Source: Bacteroidales bacterium (GTDB lineage: Bacteria; Bacteroidota; Bacteroidia; Bacteroidales; UBA932). From it: DNA of 41,528 nt. Numbering within the stretch: the first letter of the stretch is position 1; each line of letters opens with the position of its first letter. The stretch spans positions 1-41,528 of the forward strand of contig JAFQGK010000068.1 in the NCBI GenBank assembly GCA_017398335.1, given 5' to 3'. The position numbers and the translations under genes were made by a program. The notes under the pieces were generated by a model. It saw only the letters and a program-made list of their open reading frames with translations, was not told where the DNA came from and searched no databases. Positions 16,243 to 25,799 of this stretch are shown in pieces.

Positions 16243-16279
16243 TATCTTTGTACGATTTTGTGTCCCTCTGTGGGAGGGA
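16243..16279 (+). promoter_or_regulatory. valS promoter box and leader hairpin
   Basis: TATCTTTG at 16243-16250 is a good -7 box; no convincing -33 is visible. The ~60-base leader begins with a hairpin, TCCCTC (16263-16268) against GAGGGA (16274-16279), with no T-run after it. It may protect the 5' end or take part in control; no T-box elements are visible. Confidence 0.5.
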
Positions 16280-16319
16280 TGCGGTAATAAGTTGAAAATC
16301 AATAAATTATATAATTAAA

Positions 16320-18962
16320 ATGGAACTTCCAGCAAAATACGATCCTGCCTTGACGGAGGATAAATGGTATGCCTATTGGCTTGAAAACAAGTTTTTTCAT
16401 TCGGAACCTGACGAAAGGGAACCATATACAATCGTGATTCCGCCACCAAATGTGACAGGAATCCTTCATATGGGTCATGTACTCAACAATACATTGAACG
16501 ACGTGCTCATCCGTAAGGCAAGGATGGACGGCAAGAATGCCTGCTGGGTGCCAGGTACCGACCATGCTTCGATCGCTACTGAGAACAAGGTGGTGCAGAA
16601 GCTTGCTGCCGAGGGCATTAAGAAGGAAGATCTGACCCGTGAGCAGTTCCTTGAGCATGCGTGGGAGTGGAAGGAGAAGCACGGAGGAATCATCCTCAGC
16701 CAGCTCCGCAAGCTCGGTGCATCATGCGACTGGGACAGGACAAAGTTCACGATGGATCCTGAGCTCAGCGATGCTGTGATCAGCACTTTCGTATATTTCT
16801 ATAACAAGGGATATATCTACAGGGGCGTACGTATGGTGAACTGGGATCCTGTCGGTCTTACAGCTGTGAGCGATGAGGAGGTTATCCACAAGGATACTGT
16901 CAGCAAGTTCTATCACCTCAGATATTTCATTTCAGACGGCAACGGAAATCCTACTTCGGACTATATCATAATCGCTACTACACGTCCTGAGACCATCATG
17001 GCGGATGCTGCGATCTGTATAAATCCTGAGGACGAGCGTTATCACTGGCTTAAGGGTAAGAAGGTGCTTATTCCGCTGATAAACAAGGAGATACCTATCA
17101 TTGAGGATAGCTATGTAGCTATGGATTTCGGTACAGGATGCCTTAAGGTTACTCCTGCGCACGACGTGAATGACTACGAAATCGGTATGCGTCACAATCT
17201 TCCGGTTCTGGACATCATCGACGACCACGGCCGCTTGAACGAGAAGGCTCAGATCCTCGTAGGAGAGGACCGTTTCGATGCCCGCAAGAAGATCGTGACC
17301 ATGCTTCAGGAGGCCGGAAACCTCGAGAAGATGGAGGATTACACTTCTCCTATCGGATATTCTGAGAGGACAAATGCCGTGATCGAGCCAAGGCTTTCTA
17401 TGCAGTGGTTCCTCAAGATGGAGGCTCTTGCAAAGGATGCTCTCGAGTCTGTGGAGAGCGGCAATGTGAAGCTTATTCCGGACAAATACCGCAATACATA
17501 CCGTCACTGGATGGAGAACGTGCGCGACTGGTGCATCTCTCGTCAGCTTTGGTGGGGACAGCGTATTCCTGCATACTATCTGCCTGATGGTCAGGTGGTT
17601 GTGGCTGAGACTGCCGAGAAGGCTCTCGAGGCTGCGCAGAAGATCGATGCTTCTCTTACAGCAGCTGACCTGCGTCAGGACGAGGATGTTCTCGATACTT
17701 GGTTCTCTTCATGGCTCTGGCCGATTTCGGTGTTCGATACCAATAAGGCCGGACATCCTGAGGCTGAGCCAAATGCAGACCTTGCATATTACTATCCTAC
17801 AAATGACCTCGTGACAGGCCCGGATATCCTTTTCTTCTGGGTTGCACGTATGATCATGGCAGGAAACGAGTTCATGAACGATGTTCCTTTCCGCAACGTA
17901 TATCTTACAGGTATCGTACGTGACAAGCTTGGCCGCAAGATGTCGAAGACTCTCGGAAACTCTCCGGATCCGCTTGACCTGATCGAGAAGTATGGTGCTG
18001 ATGCAGTGCGTCTCGGTATGCTTCTTTGCAGCTCTGCCGGAAACGACATTCTTTACGATGAGTCGCAGATCGAGCAGGGACGTAACTTCAATAATAAGGT
18101 ATGGAACGCTTTCCGTCTTGTTACAGGATGGACTGTGGATGCTGCTGCTCAGCAGCCTGAGGCTTCGGCTGTTGCAGTGAAGTGGTTCGAGAACAAGCTC
18201 AGCCAGGTGGTGGAGACAGTGGAGGATCATTTCTCGAAGTTCCGTATTTCAGATGCCCTGATGACTATCTACAAGTTCTTCTGGGATGATTTCTGCGCTT
18301 GGTACCTTGAGGCTGTTAAACCTGCGTATGGTGCTGGTATAGACAAGGTTACGTATGAGGCGACAATCGGTTTCTTCGATGCTCTGCTTAAGATGATCCA
18401 TCCGATCATGCCTTTCATCACAGAGGAACTGTGGCAGAATATGGCTGAACGCAAGGCTGGAGAGACTATCATGAATCAGCGTTACCCACAGGCTAAGCCA
18501 TATGATGCGGAGTTCATCACTGCGTTCGAGATGGCGTGCGAGGCTGTGGCAGGTGTCCGTAATATCCGTCAGAGCAAGAATCTTTCTCCAAGGGAGGCTC
18601 TTGAGCTTAAGGTGAAGGGCGATTTTCCTGCTGAGGTTCTTCCTGTGGTCATGAAGCTTGCTAATGTTTCTGTCGCTGCTGCAGATGGCGATATGTCTGC
18701 TGCTCAGCGCTTTATGGTGCGTACAGTGGAGATATTTGTTCCTCTTACAGGCCTTATCAATGTCGAGGAGGAGGTTGCAAAGCTCGAGGCAGAGCTTGCA
18801 TATCAGCAGAAGTTCCTTGACAGCGTGCGCAAGAAGCTTTCAAACGAGCGTTTCGTGGCTAATGCTCCTGAGGCTGTAGTGGCTGTGGAGCGCAAGAAGG
18901 AGGCTGATTCGCTTTCAAAGATCGAGAGCATCACTGCTTCGCTTAATGCTTTGAAGAAATGA
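16320..18962 (+). CDS. valS: Valyl-tRNA synthetase
   Basis: An 880-residue class I aminoacyl-tRNA synthetase that charges tRNA-Val. The HIGH-type motif is HMGH (50-53) after PPPNVTG; the KMSKS motif is KMSKT (540-544). The editing (CP1) domain lies between them, with TTRPET near residue 220 and a Thr/Asp-rich pocket. The anticodon-binding helical domain follows, and the last ~70 residues form the coiled-coil arm that contacts tRNA, starting near [16 protein letters not shown]. Length is normal for the family. It heads the run valS - thioesterase - tatA - ABC-F, with a stop codon overlapping the next start. Confidence 0.97.
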   Translation: MELPAKYDPALTEDKWYAYWLENKFFHSEPDEREPYTIVIPPPNVTGILHMGHVLNNTLNDVLIRKARMDGKNACWVPGTDHASIATENKVVQKLAAEGIKKEDLTREQFLEHAWEWKEKHGGIILSQLRKLGASCDWDRTKFTMDPELSDAVISTFVYFYNKGYIYRGVRMVNWDPVGLTAVSDEEVIHKDTVSKFYHLRYFISDGNGNPTSDYIIIATTRPETIMADAAICINPEDERYHWLKGKKVLIPLINKEIPIIEDSYVAMDFGTGCLKVTPAHDVNDYEIGMRHNLPVLDIIDDHGRLNEKAQILVGEDRFDARKKIVTMLQEAGNLEKMEDYTSPIGYSERTNAVIEPRLSMQWFLKMEALAKDALESVESGNVKLIPDKYRNTYRHWMENVRDWCISRQLWWGQRIPAYYLPDGQVVVAETAEKALEAAQKIDASLTAADLRQDEDVLDTWFSSWLWPISVFDTNKAGHPEAEPNADLAYYYPTNDLVTGPDILFFWVARMIMAGNEFMNDVPFRNVYLTGIVRDKLGRKMSKTLGNSPDPLDLIEKYGADAVRLGMLLCSSAGNDILYDESQIEQGRNFNNKVWNAFRLVTGWTVDAAAQQPEASAVAVKWFENKLSQVVETVEDHFSKFRISDALMTIYKFFWDDFCAWYLEAVKPAYGAGIDKVTYEATIGFFDALLKMIHPIMPFITEELWQNMAERKAGETIMNQRYPQAKPYDAEFITAFEMACEAVAGVRNIRQSKNLSPREALELKVKGDFPAEVLPVVMKLANVSVAAADGDMSAAQRFMVRTVEIFVPLTGLINVEEEVAKLEAELAYQQKFLDSVRKKLSNERFVANAPEAVVAVERKKEADSLSKIESITASLNALKK

Positions 18963-19369
18963 TGAGGTCGGAGCTCGAGCTGGATGTCAGGTACTATGAG
19001 ACTGACCAGATGGGAATTGTTCACCATTCGAATTATATCAGATATTTCGAGTGCGGAAGGTCAGATATGATGGCAAAGGCCGGTCTCCCGATCGAGAAGA
19101 TCGAGGAGGCTGGTGTTATGCTTCCGATTGTTTCCGTCGACTGCAGATACAGAAGGCCTGCTAAGATGGGGGACAGGATCAGGATCGTTTCCATGGTCGA
19201 GAAGGTGCCTGCAGCAAAGCTGATCATCCGTAACGAGATCTTCAATCAGAGCGGTGACCTGCTTGTCGAGGGCTCGGTGACCTTGGGTTTCATAGATGCC
19301 CAGACCCGGCGTCCGGTGCGTTGCCCGGAGGCTTTGGTGAAGGTGATAGAAAATAATATGAATCTGTAA
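18959..19369 (+). CDS. Acyl-CoA thioesterase (4HBT, YbgC-like)
   Basis: A 136-residue hot-dog-fold thioesterase. The active-site stretch [20 protein letters not shown] carries the conserved Asp and the HxSNY pattern of the YbgC/4-hydroxybenzoyl-CoA thioesterase group. Such enzymes hydrolyse acyl-CoA or acyl-ACP thioesters in the cytoplasm. The start is one of two adjacent ATGs: 18959 overlaps the valS stop as ATGA, and 18962 shares one base with it; both give coupled translation. It is followed 11 bases later by tatA. The substrate range is unknown. Confidence 0.88.
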   Translation: MMRSELELDVRYYETDQMGIVHHSNYIRYFECGRSDMMAKAGLPIEKIEEAGVMLPIVSVDCRYRRPAKMGDRIRIVSMVEKVPAAKLIIRNEIFNQSGDLLVEGSVTLGFIDAQTRRPVRCPEALVKVIENNMNL

Positions 19370-19380
19370 ATCAATACATT

Positions 19381-19554
19381 ATGCTTACTTATCCTCTTGT
19401 TTTCAATTTCGGAATCTGGGAGATCATTCTGATTGTACTTGTCATTCTTCTCATTTTCGGTGGCAAGAAGATTCCGGAACTCATGCGTGGAATAGGCAAA
19501 GGTATAAACAACTTCAAGAAAGGTGTAAAGGGCGAGGATGATATCGATAAATAG
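19381..19554 (+). CDS. tatA: Twin-arginine translocase subunit TatA
   Basis: A 57-residue TatA/E protein, short enough to be missed by length-limited gene calling. It starts with a short N-terminal segment, then one membrane helix (about residues 11-26, IWEIILIVLVILLIFG), the hinge FGGKKIPEL and an amphipathic helix MRGIGKGINNFKKGVKG, ending in an acidic tail EDDIDK. It would oligomerise in the inner membrane to pass folded Tat substrates. No tatC is in the window. Its last 17 bases overlap the start of the ABC-F gene in another frame. The FGxKKxPEL hinge makes the call secure. Confidence 0.92.
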   Translation: MLTYPLVFNFGIWEIILIVLVILLIFGGKKIPELMRGIGKGINNFKKGVKGEDDIDK

Positions 19555-21472
19555 TCTTACGGTCGCCTACGGCGGCTTTACACTTCTGAATGATATAAAT
19601 TTCCACATCAGTGAAAGCGACAAGATAGGTCTTGTCGGCAAGAACGGTGCGGGAAAGTCAACAATACTCAAACTTATCTGCGGCCATCAGAGTCCTACGT
19701 CGGGAAAGGTGGCTGTGCCGAGCGGCGTGAAGATCGGTTATCTGCCGCAGATCATGGAGCATCATCGCGGCAAGAGCGTGATAGATGAGGCCATGACGGC
19801 GTTTGCCGATATGTTCGCTCTCGAGGACGAGCTGGAAAAGATCACTGTCGAGCTTTCGGAAAGGACTGATTATGAGTCAGATGCGTATCAGAATCTTATA
19901 ATACGCATGAATGAGGTCAATGACCGTCTGGCTTATACGCGTTCCGACAATCCGCAGGTCATGGCGGAAAGGACTCTGCTGGGTCTGGGATTCAAGTACG
20001 ATGAGCTTTCGAGGCCGACGGAGACTTTCAGCCAGGGCTGGAACATGCGTATCGAGCTTGCAAAGATTCTGCTGGCGAAGCCGGATGTCCTTCTTCTTGA
20101 CGAGCCTACGAACCATCTTGACATCGAGTCGATCGAGTGGCTCGAGGGTTATCTGAAGGAGTACAAGGGTTCGCTTGTGCTGATTTCGCACGACAGGAAG
20201 TTCCTCGACAATGTGACGAACAGGACAGTGGAGATCATGGTCGGCAGGATTCATGATTATAAGGTCCCTTACAGTAAGTATCTGGAACTCAGGAAGGAAA
20301 GGCTTGCTCAGCAGCAGGCTGCCTATGAGAACCAGCAGCGTATGATCGAGAAGACAGAGGAGTTTATCGAGCGTTTCCGCTACAAGCCTACGAAGTCAAA
20401 TCAGGTGCAGTCGCGTGTGAAGCAGCTGGAGAAGCTGGAGAGGATTGAGGTGGATCTGGAGGACAGGTCTGCTCTTGCTGTGAAGTTTCCTCCTGCTCCT
20501 CGTTCTGGTGAGATTGTCTACAAGTCTGTGGATATGAAGGTGGGTTATGGTGAGAAGGTTGTGTTCGAGAATGCGCAGATTGAGGTGCGGAGGGGAGAGA
20601 AGGTGGCTCTTGTGGGCAGGAACGGTGAGGGAAAGACGACGCTGATGCGCGTGATTATGCGGGAGCTCGATCCTATGGCCGGAAAGTCCGATGTCGGATA
20701 TAATGTAAATATTGGTTATTACGCTCAGAATCAGGAAGATATACTTGATAAGGAGGATACTGTATTCGGTACTTTGGATAGGGTCGCTGTGGGGGATATC
20801 CGTCTTAAACTGAGGGATATTCTTGGTGCTTTCCTTTTCAAGGGTGAGGATATTGACAAGAAGGTGGCGGTGCTGAGCGGTGGTGAGAGGGCAAGGCTTG
20901 CTATGGCAAAGCTGATTCTCAAGCCGTATAATCTTCTTGCTCTTGACGAGCCGACGAACCATATGGATATCCGTTCCAAGGATATTCTGAAGCAGGCTTT
21001 GAAGGCTTACGACGGTACGCTTATCATTGTTTCGCATGACCGTGATTTCCTTGACGGGCTTGTGGATAAGCTGTATGAGTTCCGTGACGGTAGGGTGAAG
21101 GAGCATCTTGGTGGTGTTCAGGAGTTTCTGGAGCGTAGGAAGCTGGAGAATCTTAGTGAGCTGGAGCGTCATTACAAACCGGCTGCTGAGGAGAAGCCTG
21201 CGGAGGTGATCCAGAAGAAGGAAGAAGCGAAGCAGGAGTATCAGGCGAAGAAGTTTGTATCTAAAGAGGAGAAGAAGATAAGGAGTCGTATTTCATTCTT
21301 GGAGAAGGGGATAGAGGATGTTGAGAATAAGATGAAGGAGATTGAGGGGGTGTTGATGAATCCTGGTCCTGGGGATGATATAATGGAGTTGACGAGGGCT
21401 TATCTGGAGCATAAGAGGCAGTTGGATTATAAGATGGAGGAATGGGAGAGGTTGAGTGAATCGCTTGAATGA
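19538..21472 (+). CDS. ABC-F family ATPase
   Basis: A 644-residue soluble protein with two ABC ATPase domains and no membrane segment, the ABC-F layout (ribosome-associated translation factors, some giving antibiotic protection). Domain 1: Walker A GKNGAGKS (34-41), signature SQGW (165-168, usually SGGW), Walker B LLLDEPTNHLD (185-195). Linker 240-305 is the helical arm inserted into the ribosome. Domain 2: Walker A GRNGEGKT (360-367), signature LSGGE (446-450), Walker B LALDEPTNHMD (467-477) and switch His500. Residues 545-640 form a charged, coiled-coil C-terminal extension as in Uup. The start ATG lies inside tatA. It is more likely housekeeping than resistance, given the linker and context. 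Confidence 0.92.
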   Translation: MISINSLTVAYGGFTLLNDINFHISESDKIGLVGKNGAGKSTILKLICGHQSPTSGKVAVPSGVKIGYLPQIMEHHRGKSVIDEAMTAFADMFALEDELEKITVELSERTDYESDAYQNLIIRMNEVNDRLAYTRSDNPQVMAERTLLGLGFKYDELSRPTETFSQGWNMRIELAKILLAKPDVLLLDEPTNHLDIESIEWLEGYLKEYKGSLVLISHDRKFLDNVTNRTVEIMVGRIHDYKVPYSKYLELRKERLAQQQAAYENQQRMIEKTEEFIERFRYKPTKSNQVQSRVKQLEKLERIEVDLEDRSALAVKFPPAPRSGEIVYKSVDMKVGYGEKVVFENAQIEVRRGEKVALVGRNGEGKTTLMRVIMRELDPMAGKSDVGYNVNIGYYAQNQEDILDKEDTVFGTLDRVAVGDIRLKLRDILGAFLFKGEDIDKKVAVLSGGERARLAMAKLILKPYNLLALDEPTNHMDIRSKDILKQALKAYDGTLIIVSHDRDFLDGLVDKLYEFRDGRVKEHLGGVQEFLERRKLENLSELERHYKPAAEEKPAEVIQKKEEAKQEYQAKKFVSKEEKKIRSRISFLEKGIEDVENKMKEIEGVLMNPGPGDDIMELTRAYLEHKRQLDYKMEEWERLSESLE

Positions 21473-21480
21473 CGGTTTTA

Positions 21481-21553
21481 AACGATGCCGGTGACCCCCG
21501 TCCACCTCTGGTGGACACCCCCTAGCCGTGGGTGGCATGTCACCTATATCGTT
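21481..21553. repeat. Structured REP-like intergenic element
   Basis: A GC-rich, highly foldable 73-base element between the ABC-F gene and rlmB. AACGAT (21481-21486) pairs with ATCGTT (21548-21553), GGTGAC (21490-21495) with GTCACC (21539-21544), and GTCCACC (21500-21506) with GGTGGAC (21510-21516) around a TCT loop. A competing pairing is ATGCC (21485-21489) with GGCAT (21534-21538). No T-run follows. It is compatible with a dispersed repeat or a structured RNA. Confidence 0.55.
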
Positions 21554-21615
21554 ATAAAATCGTCGAATATTCAATGATTCATAGGGAGTAGAAACGCGAT
21601 AAGAGATAATATATT

Positions 21616-22362
21616 ATGGAAGAGAAGAAAATGCAGTATCTGTTCGGTATGCATCCGGTGCTGGAGGCAGTGAGAGCAGGAAAGAAGTTTGACAAGGTGC
21701 TTTTGAAGCAGGGCCTTGAGGGTGCGCAGTTCAGGGAGCTGATGGAGCTTCTGAAGGTCAATGAGATTCCTTTCCAGTTTGTGCCTGGCGAGAGGCTCAA
21801 CAGGGCGGTGCGTGGATCGCATCAGGGTGTCCTGGCATATATTTCACAGATAGAATATGTTGATATTGAGCAACTTGTGAATAATGCGCTCGGTGTGAGC
21901 GAGAATCCTCTTCTTGTGATTCTGGACGGCGTGAGCGACGTCCGCAATCTTGGTGCGATTGCCAGGAGTCTGGAATGTGCCGGCGGTAATGGAATCATTG
22001 TTCCTGCCAAGGGTGGTGCTGCTATCAATGCTGATGCGGTGAAGGCTTCTGCGGGTGCATTGATGAGAATGGATACATGCAAGGTTCCTAATCTTCGCGT
22101 TGCCGCTTATTATCTGAAGCAGAGCGGTTTCAGGCTTGTTGCTGCCACTGAGAAGACCGACAGGCTGATATATGATGTGGATCTGACAGGGCCTTGCGCC
22201 ATTATCATGGGTTCTGAGGGCAAGGGTATTTCCCAGTCTATGCTGGAACTTGCTGACGACAAGGCTGCTATTCCTATGGCTGGTGAGATTACATCCCTGA
22301 ATGTGTCCGTTGCATCTGCAGTCCTTATGTATGAGGCTGTAAGACAGAGACTTGCGAAGTGA
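21616..22362 (+). CDS. rlmB: 23S rRNA 2'-O-methyltransferase, RlmB/TrmH family
   Basis: A 248-residue SPOUT-class methyltransferase. The N-terminal substrate-binding domain opens with YLFGMHPVLEAVRAG. The C-terminal trefoil-knot domain carries DGVSDVRNLGAIARSLECAG, IIMGSEGKGIS and IPMAGEITSLNVSVASAVLMYE, the three SpoU motifs (catalytic Arg in the first, SAM binding in the last two). Length and the N-terminal domain fit RlmB, which methylates G2251 of 23S rRNA. The stop overlaps the next gene's possible GTG start. There is no clear promoter box; it lies 62 bases after the structured element. Confidence 0.9.
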   Translation: MEEKKMQYLFGMHPVLEAVRAGKKFDKVLLKQGLEGAQFRELMELLKVNEIPFQFVPGERLNRAVRGSHQGVLAYISQIEYVDIEQLVNNALGVSENPLLVILDGVSDVRNLGAIARSLECAGGNGIIVPAKGGAAINADAVKASAGALMRMDTCKVPNLRVAAYYLKQSGFRLVAATEKTDRLIYDVDLTGPCAIIMGSEGKGISQSMLELADDKAAIPMAGEITSLNVSVASAVLMYEAVRQRLAK

Positions 22363-22364
22363 AA

Positions 22365-23450
22365 ATGTTTGTTCTTGATTCTCATTGCGACACGCCTTCC
22401 CAGATTCTGCGACTGAGGGATCTGGCCGTAGACAATGAATATGGCCACGTCGATTTTCCGAAGTTGAAGCGTGGTGGGGTTGACGGGGCGTTCTTTGCTC
22501 TGTATATTCCTGCTTCCTACGATTCCGATCCGGATGCGGCTTTCGAATATGCCTGCCGGCTTTATGATGGGGTTGAACGTTCGGTTGCTGAGAATTGCGG
22601 GGTTGCGGCGTTCGCCAGGTCTGAGTCTGAAGCTTTGGCAAATAAGGCTTCATCGCGTTTCTCGGTCTTCCTCGGTCTGGAGAACGGTTCGCCGATAGGA
22701 CAGTCACTCGATAGACTTAAATGGTTCTATGATAAGGGAATACGTTATGTTACCTTGTGTCATTCAAGAAATAATCAGATTTGTGATTCATGTGCGCCCG
22801 ATGTAAAGACATGGGGCGGTCTGAGTCCTTTCGGCAAAGAGCTGGTTGCTGAGATGAACCGTATCGGAATGCTGATCGATGTGTCGCATATTTCCGATGA
22901 TTCGTTTTACGATGTGCTTGAGTGTTCGACCAAGCCTGTAGTTGCTACGCATTCCTGCTGCAGGGCGCTGGCCGGTCATCCCAGGAATATGACCGATGAT
23001 ATGATCAGGGCTCTTGCTGCCAAAGGGGGAGTCATCCAGATCAATTTCTATCCTATGTTCATTGATCCTTCTTTCGGGTCCAGGCTGGAGGCTTCCGGTG
23101 TCATGGAAAGAGGGGAAGTGATTGAAGCTGAGTTCATTGCAGATCCTGCAGATCATGAGAAAAGGCGTGCCTGGAATGCCGTTCAGGATGAATTGAATGC
23201 TTTGGAGAGGCCGTCATACAAGCTTATTGCCGATCATATCGACCATGTCGTAGGTCTTGTCGGTATCAATCACGTGGGTCTGGGTTCGGATTTCGATGGA
23301 ATTGCTGTGACTCCTGACGGATTGGAAGATATTTCCCTGATGCCGAGAATATTTGATGAGCTTCGCGGAAGGGGATATTCCGATGAAGATATTGCCAAGA
23401 TTGCCGGTGCAAACTTCTTCCGTGTGCTTGGCGAGGTGTCACTTCTTTAG
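22365..23450 (+). CDS. Membrane dipeptidase family protein (peptidase M19)
   Basis: A 361-residue zinc dipeptidase of the renal dipeptidase family. Metal ligands are visible: DSHCDTP near the N-terminus (His7, Asp9), a Glu in LGLENG, and THSCCRALAGHPRN with a His; GIGSDFDG-like GLGSDFDGI is the closing motif. It cleaves dipeptides, including D-amino-acid and dehydro forms. No signal peptide is visible, so it is probably cytoplasmic. The start is either GTG at 22359 (overlapping the rlmB stop) or ATG at 22365; I use the ATG. Its 3' end overlaps the convergent transporter gene by 12 bases. Confidence 0.9.
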   Translation: MFVLDSHCDTPSQILRLRDLAVDNEYGHVDFPKLKRGGVDGAFFALYIPASYDSDPDAAFEYACRLYDGVERSVAENCGVAAFARSESEALANKASSRFSVFLGLENGSPIGQSLDRLKWFYDKGIRYVTLCHSRNNQICDSCAPDVKTWGGLSPFGKELVAEMNRIGMLIDVSHISDDSFYDVLECSTKPVVATHSCCRALAGHPRNMTDDMIRALAAKGGVIQINFYPMFIDPSFGSRLEASGVMERGEVIEAEFIADPADHEKRRAWNAVQDELNALERPSYKLIADHIDHVVGLVGINHVGLGSDFDGIAVTPDGLEDISLMPRIFDELRGRGYSDEDIAKIAGANFFRVLGEVSLL

Positions 23451-24389
23451 GTCCTGGAAGTGCTTTTTCTTGCTCTGGTTCTGCACAATGACCATTACTG
23501 CAATCAGTATTATGCTGATTCCCAGCACTGTAGACACGCTTAGATGCTCGTCAAGGAAGATTATTCCCAAAATTACCGCTGTGAGAGGCTGGAGCGCTCC
23601 CAGAATTGAGGTGAGTGTCGGTCCTATGCGTCTGACAGCCTTTACTCCTGTGAAACTCGATATCATTGTCGACCAAAGAGCGAGGCCCAGAATGTAGAGC
23701 CATTGTATTCCGTCCGTGACGATTGCTATGCCTCCGTTGAAGAGGAAGCCGCAGATTGTGAAGTATATGCCGCTGAGCAGCATGATCCAGGTTGTGAATT
23801 TGACGACTTCGATCTTATCTGCGCGTGTACGCTTCATTGCTATGTAGTATGCAGCGAAGGAAATGGCTGATACAAGGGAAGATATGAGTCCTAGTCGGGT
23901 GTCCCCACCGGGCGCTACAAGTCCGTCTCCCGAGACCATCAGGTATACTCCAAGTATTGAAACAGCTATTGCGCCTATCTTTATGAATGATTTCTGTTCA
24001 CCGAAGAAAAGCATCATGCATAGTGCCACTATGACCGGATACATGAAGTTGATGGTGGATGAGATTCCGCTGGCGATGTTTTCAAATCCGATGAGAAGGG
24101 TGATCGATGTCACGGATCTGAGGAAGCTGAGGAGTACGACTCTCCAGACTTCTCCGAATGAATTCAGTCTGAGAGTCTTCTTTTTTACCCTTGCGTAGAT
24201 GACAAGAACCAGAGCAGCGAGCATCCATCTGTAGGAAAGAATGTCGAAATTGTTCAGTCCGGCGGCTATGAGTGCAAGGCTGAAAAGGGGAGAGAATCCA
24301 AATGATGCAGCGGAAATAGAGGCATAGAAAATACCGTTCAATGTGATTCTTCGTCTCTTTTTTTCGTATGTTGTGTGTGCAACGCTCAT
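23439..24389 (-). CDS. EamA/DMT family transporter
   Basis: A 316-residue inner-membrane protein with about ten hydrophobic helices arranged as two five-helix EamA repeats, the drug/metabolite transporter fold. FRSVTSIT-like and PVIVALCMMLFFGE in repeat 1 and LGALQPLTAVILGIIFLDE in repeat 2 are the conserved helix ends. A charged tail (QSKKKHFQDLKK) is cytoplasmic. The substrate (amino acid, nucleotide precursor or drug) cannot be read from sequence. The 132-base gap upstream is AT-rich and holds a possible -7 box, TAAATTTG on the minus strand (24463-24470), without a clear -33. Confidence 0.88.
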   Translation of the reverse strand: MSVAHTTYEKKRRRITLNGIFYASISAASFGFSPLFSLALIAAGLNNFDILSYRWMLAALVLVIYARVKKKTLRLNSFGEVWRVVLLSFLRSVTSITLLIGFENIASGISSTINFMYPVIVALCMMLFFGEQKSFIKIGAIAVSILGVYLMVSGDGLVAPGGDTRLGLISSLVSAISFAAYYIAMKRTRADKIEVVKFTTWIMLLSGIYFTICGFLFNGGIAIVTDGIQWLYILGLALWSTMISSFTGVKAVRRIGPTLTSILGALQPLTAVILGIIFLDEHLSVSTVLGISIILIAVMVIVQNQSKKKHFQDLKK

Positions 24390-24521
24390 TTTCTCTCCTT
24401 TTATCCTTAATTTATTGGTTTATAATACTTTAAGTCTTTATATAATAGTTTTTTATAGTTTACAAATTTAATTAAACAAAGATGTTACATTGTTTAACTT
24501 TTATGTTTTATAGGTTAATTG

Positions 24522-25799
24522 TCAGTTATTTAGCTCTTTCTTCACTTTCTTGTATAAAATATGTAGTGCGGAGGACGAAAACCTCTCGATATTACGATTT
24601 CTGTCACTGTTGAATACAAGTTTCACGGTCTCGGTCCCCTTAGCGGAGCTTACTCCGATCCATACTGTTCCCACCGGTTTGTCGTCACTTCCGCCTCCTG
24701 GTCCGGCAATTCCTGAGGTAGCGACGGAGTAGTCGCTGCCGGTGAGGTTCCTGACACCTTCTGCCATTGCTGCTACGCATTCCTGGCTAACTGCTCCGTG
24801 TTTTTCTATGATTTCTGCCGGTACTTTCAGGACGTTCGTCTTTACTTCGTTGGCATATGAGGTGACTGAGCCCAAAAAATAGGCCGATGAGCCCGGTACA
24901 GAGGTGATAAGAGAGGATATCATGCCTCCTGTGCATGATTCAGCCGTGCTCATTGTCTTTCCGTTGGCTTCCAGAATCCTGCCAATTGCGGCCTGCAGCG
25001 TGTCGTCTCTGTCAGAGTATATAATGTCCCCAAGGATTGCCTTGAGGGCGTCTAATTCCGTTTCTATGCGCTTCAGGGCGATTTCCTTGTCTTCTGCTCC
25101 GTAGACGGAGAGACGTAGGCGTACGCCGGTGATTGCGTTAGGAAGGTAGGCAAGGTGCATGTCGGACGGAAGGTTGTCCTCCCATGCGGATATCATCTTG
25201 GATAGAGCGGATTCAGCCACTCCATAGGTCATGACCGTGCGGTGGTAAATATCTGATAATGAGTAATTTGCCTTAATATCATCCATTATGTCACCGAGGG
25301 CTCCCAGTGCTTCGAAGGGTACTCCAGGAAGGGAATACAAGGTCGCTTTGTGGCCGAATCTTTCTTCCGGGAAGCGGAAGACCATGATCGGAGCTGTGCC
25401 GAGACGGTTGGGGATGACGTCGCAGGTGTCCGGAACGGATGCCTGGGCGAGGTTGATGTCGAGGATGTCAAGGCCTCTGGCGCTCAGAATCCTGTGGATG
25501 ATTTCAAGCTGTCTGTCGTCAGTCTTGAAGTTTTCGGCCTTGGAAAGTTCTGCAAGGGCATTTTTGGTGATGTCGTCCTTTGTCGGTCCAAGTCCTCCGG
25601 TTACGATCACGATGTCGTTTGCAAGGAGCTCTTCGCTGAGCGAATCGATTATGACTTTATGGTCGTCACCTATGGATACCATTCTTGAAACCTTGATACC
25701 CAATGAGTTAAGTGCTCTTGATATATGTGCAGAGTTTGTATCAGTGATCTGACCTATCAGAATCTCGTCACCTATGGTGCAGATTGATGCTCCTGTCAT
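24522..25799 (-). CDS. cinA: CinA family protein (NMN amidohydrolase / MoCF-like)
   Basis: A 425-residue CinA protein. The N-terminal MoCF-like domain has IGDEILIGQITDTNS and VTGGLGPTKDD; the C-terminal nicotinamide-mononucleotide deamidase domain starts near residue 285, with TAESCTGGMISSLIT, PGSSAYFLGSVTSYANEVK and SGIAGPGGGSDDKPVGTVW. Family proteins act in pyridine-nucleotide recycling and ADP-ribose hydrolysis; the competence link applies to other phyla. It overlaps the end of pyrD by ATGA (25796-25799), so pyrD - cinA form one transcript. Confidence 0.93.
   Translation of the reverse strand: MTGASICTIGDEILIGQITDTNSAHISRALNSLGIKVSRMVSIGDDHKVIIDSLSEELLANDIVIVTGGLGPTKDDITKNALAELSKAENFKTDDRQLEIIHRILSARGLDILDINLAQASVPDTCDVIPNRLGTAPIMVFRFPEERFGHKATLYSLPGVPFEALGALGDIMDDIKANYSLSDIYHRTVMTYGVAESALSKMISAWEDNLPSDMHLAYLPNAITGVRLRLSVYGAEDKEIALKRIETELDALKAILGDIIYSDRDDTLQAAIGRILEANGKTMSTAESCTGGMISSLITSVPGSSAYFLGSVTSYANEVKTNVLKVPAEIIEKHGAVSQECVAAMAEGVRNLTGSDYSVATSGIAGPGGGSDDKPVGTVWIGVSSAKGTETVKLVFNSDRNRNIERFSSSALHILYKKVKKELNN

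Noticed and set aside
16263-16279. T-box riboswitch before valS
   Set aside because: The leader is only ~60 bases, with one small hairpin, no T-box sequence, and no terminator/antiterminator pair.
20396-21172. 258-residue minus-strand frame in the ABC-F gene
   Set aside because: Antisense shadow caused by strong codon bias of the ABC-F gene; Leu/His-rich low-complexity product.
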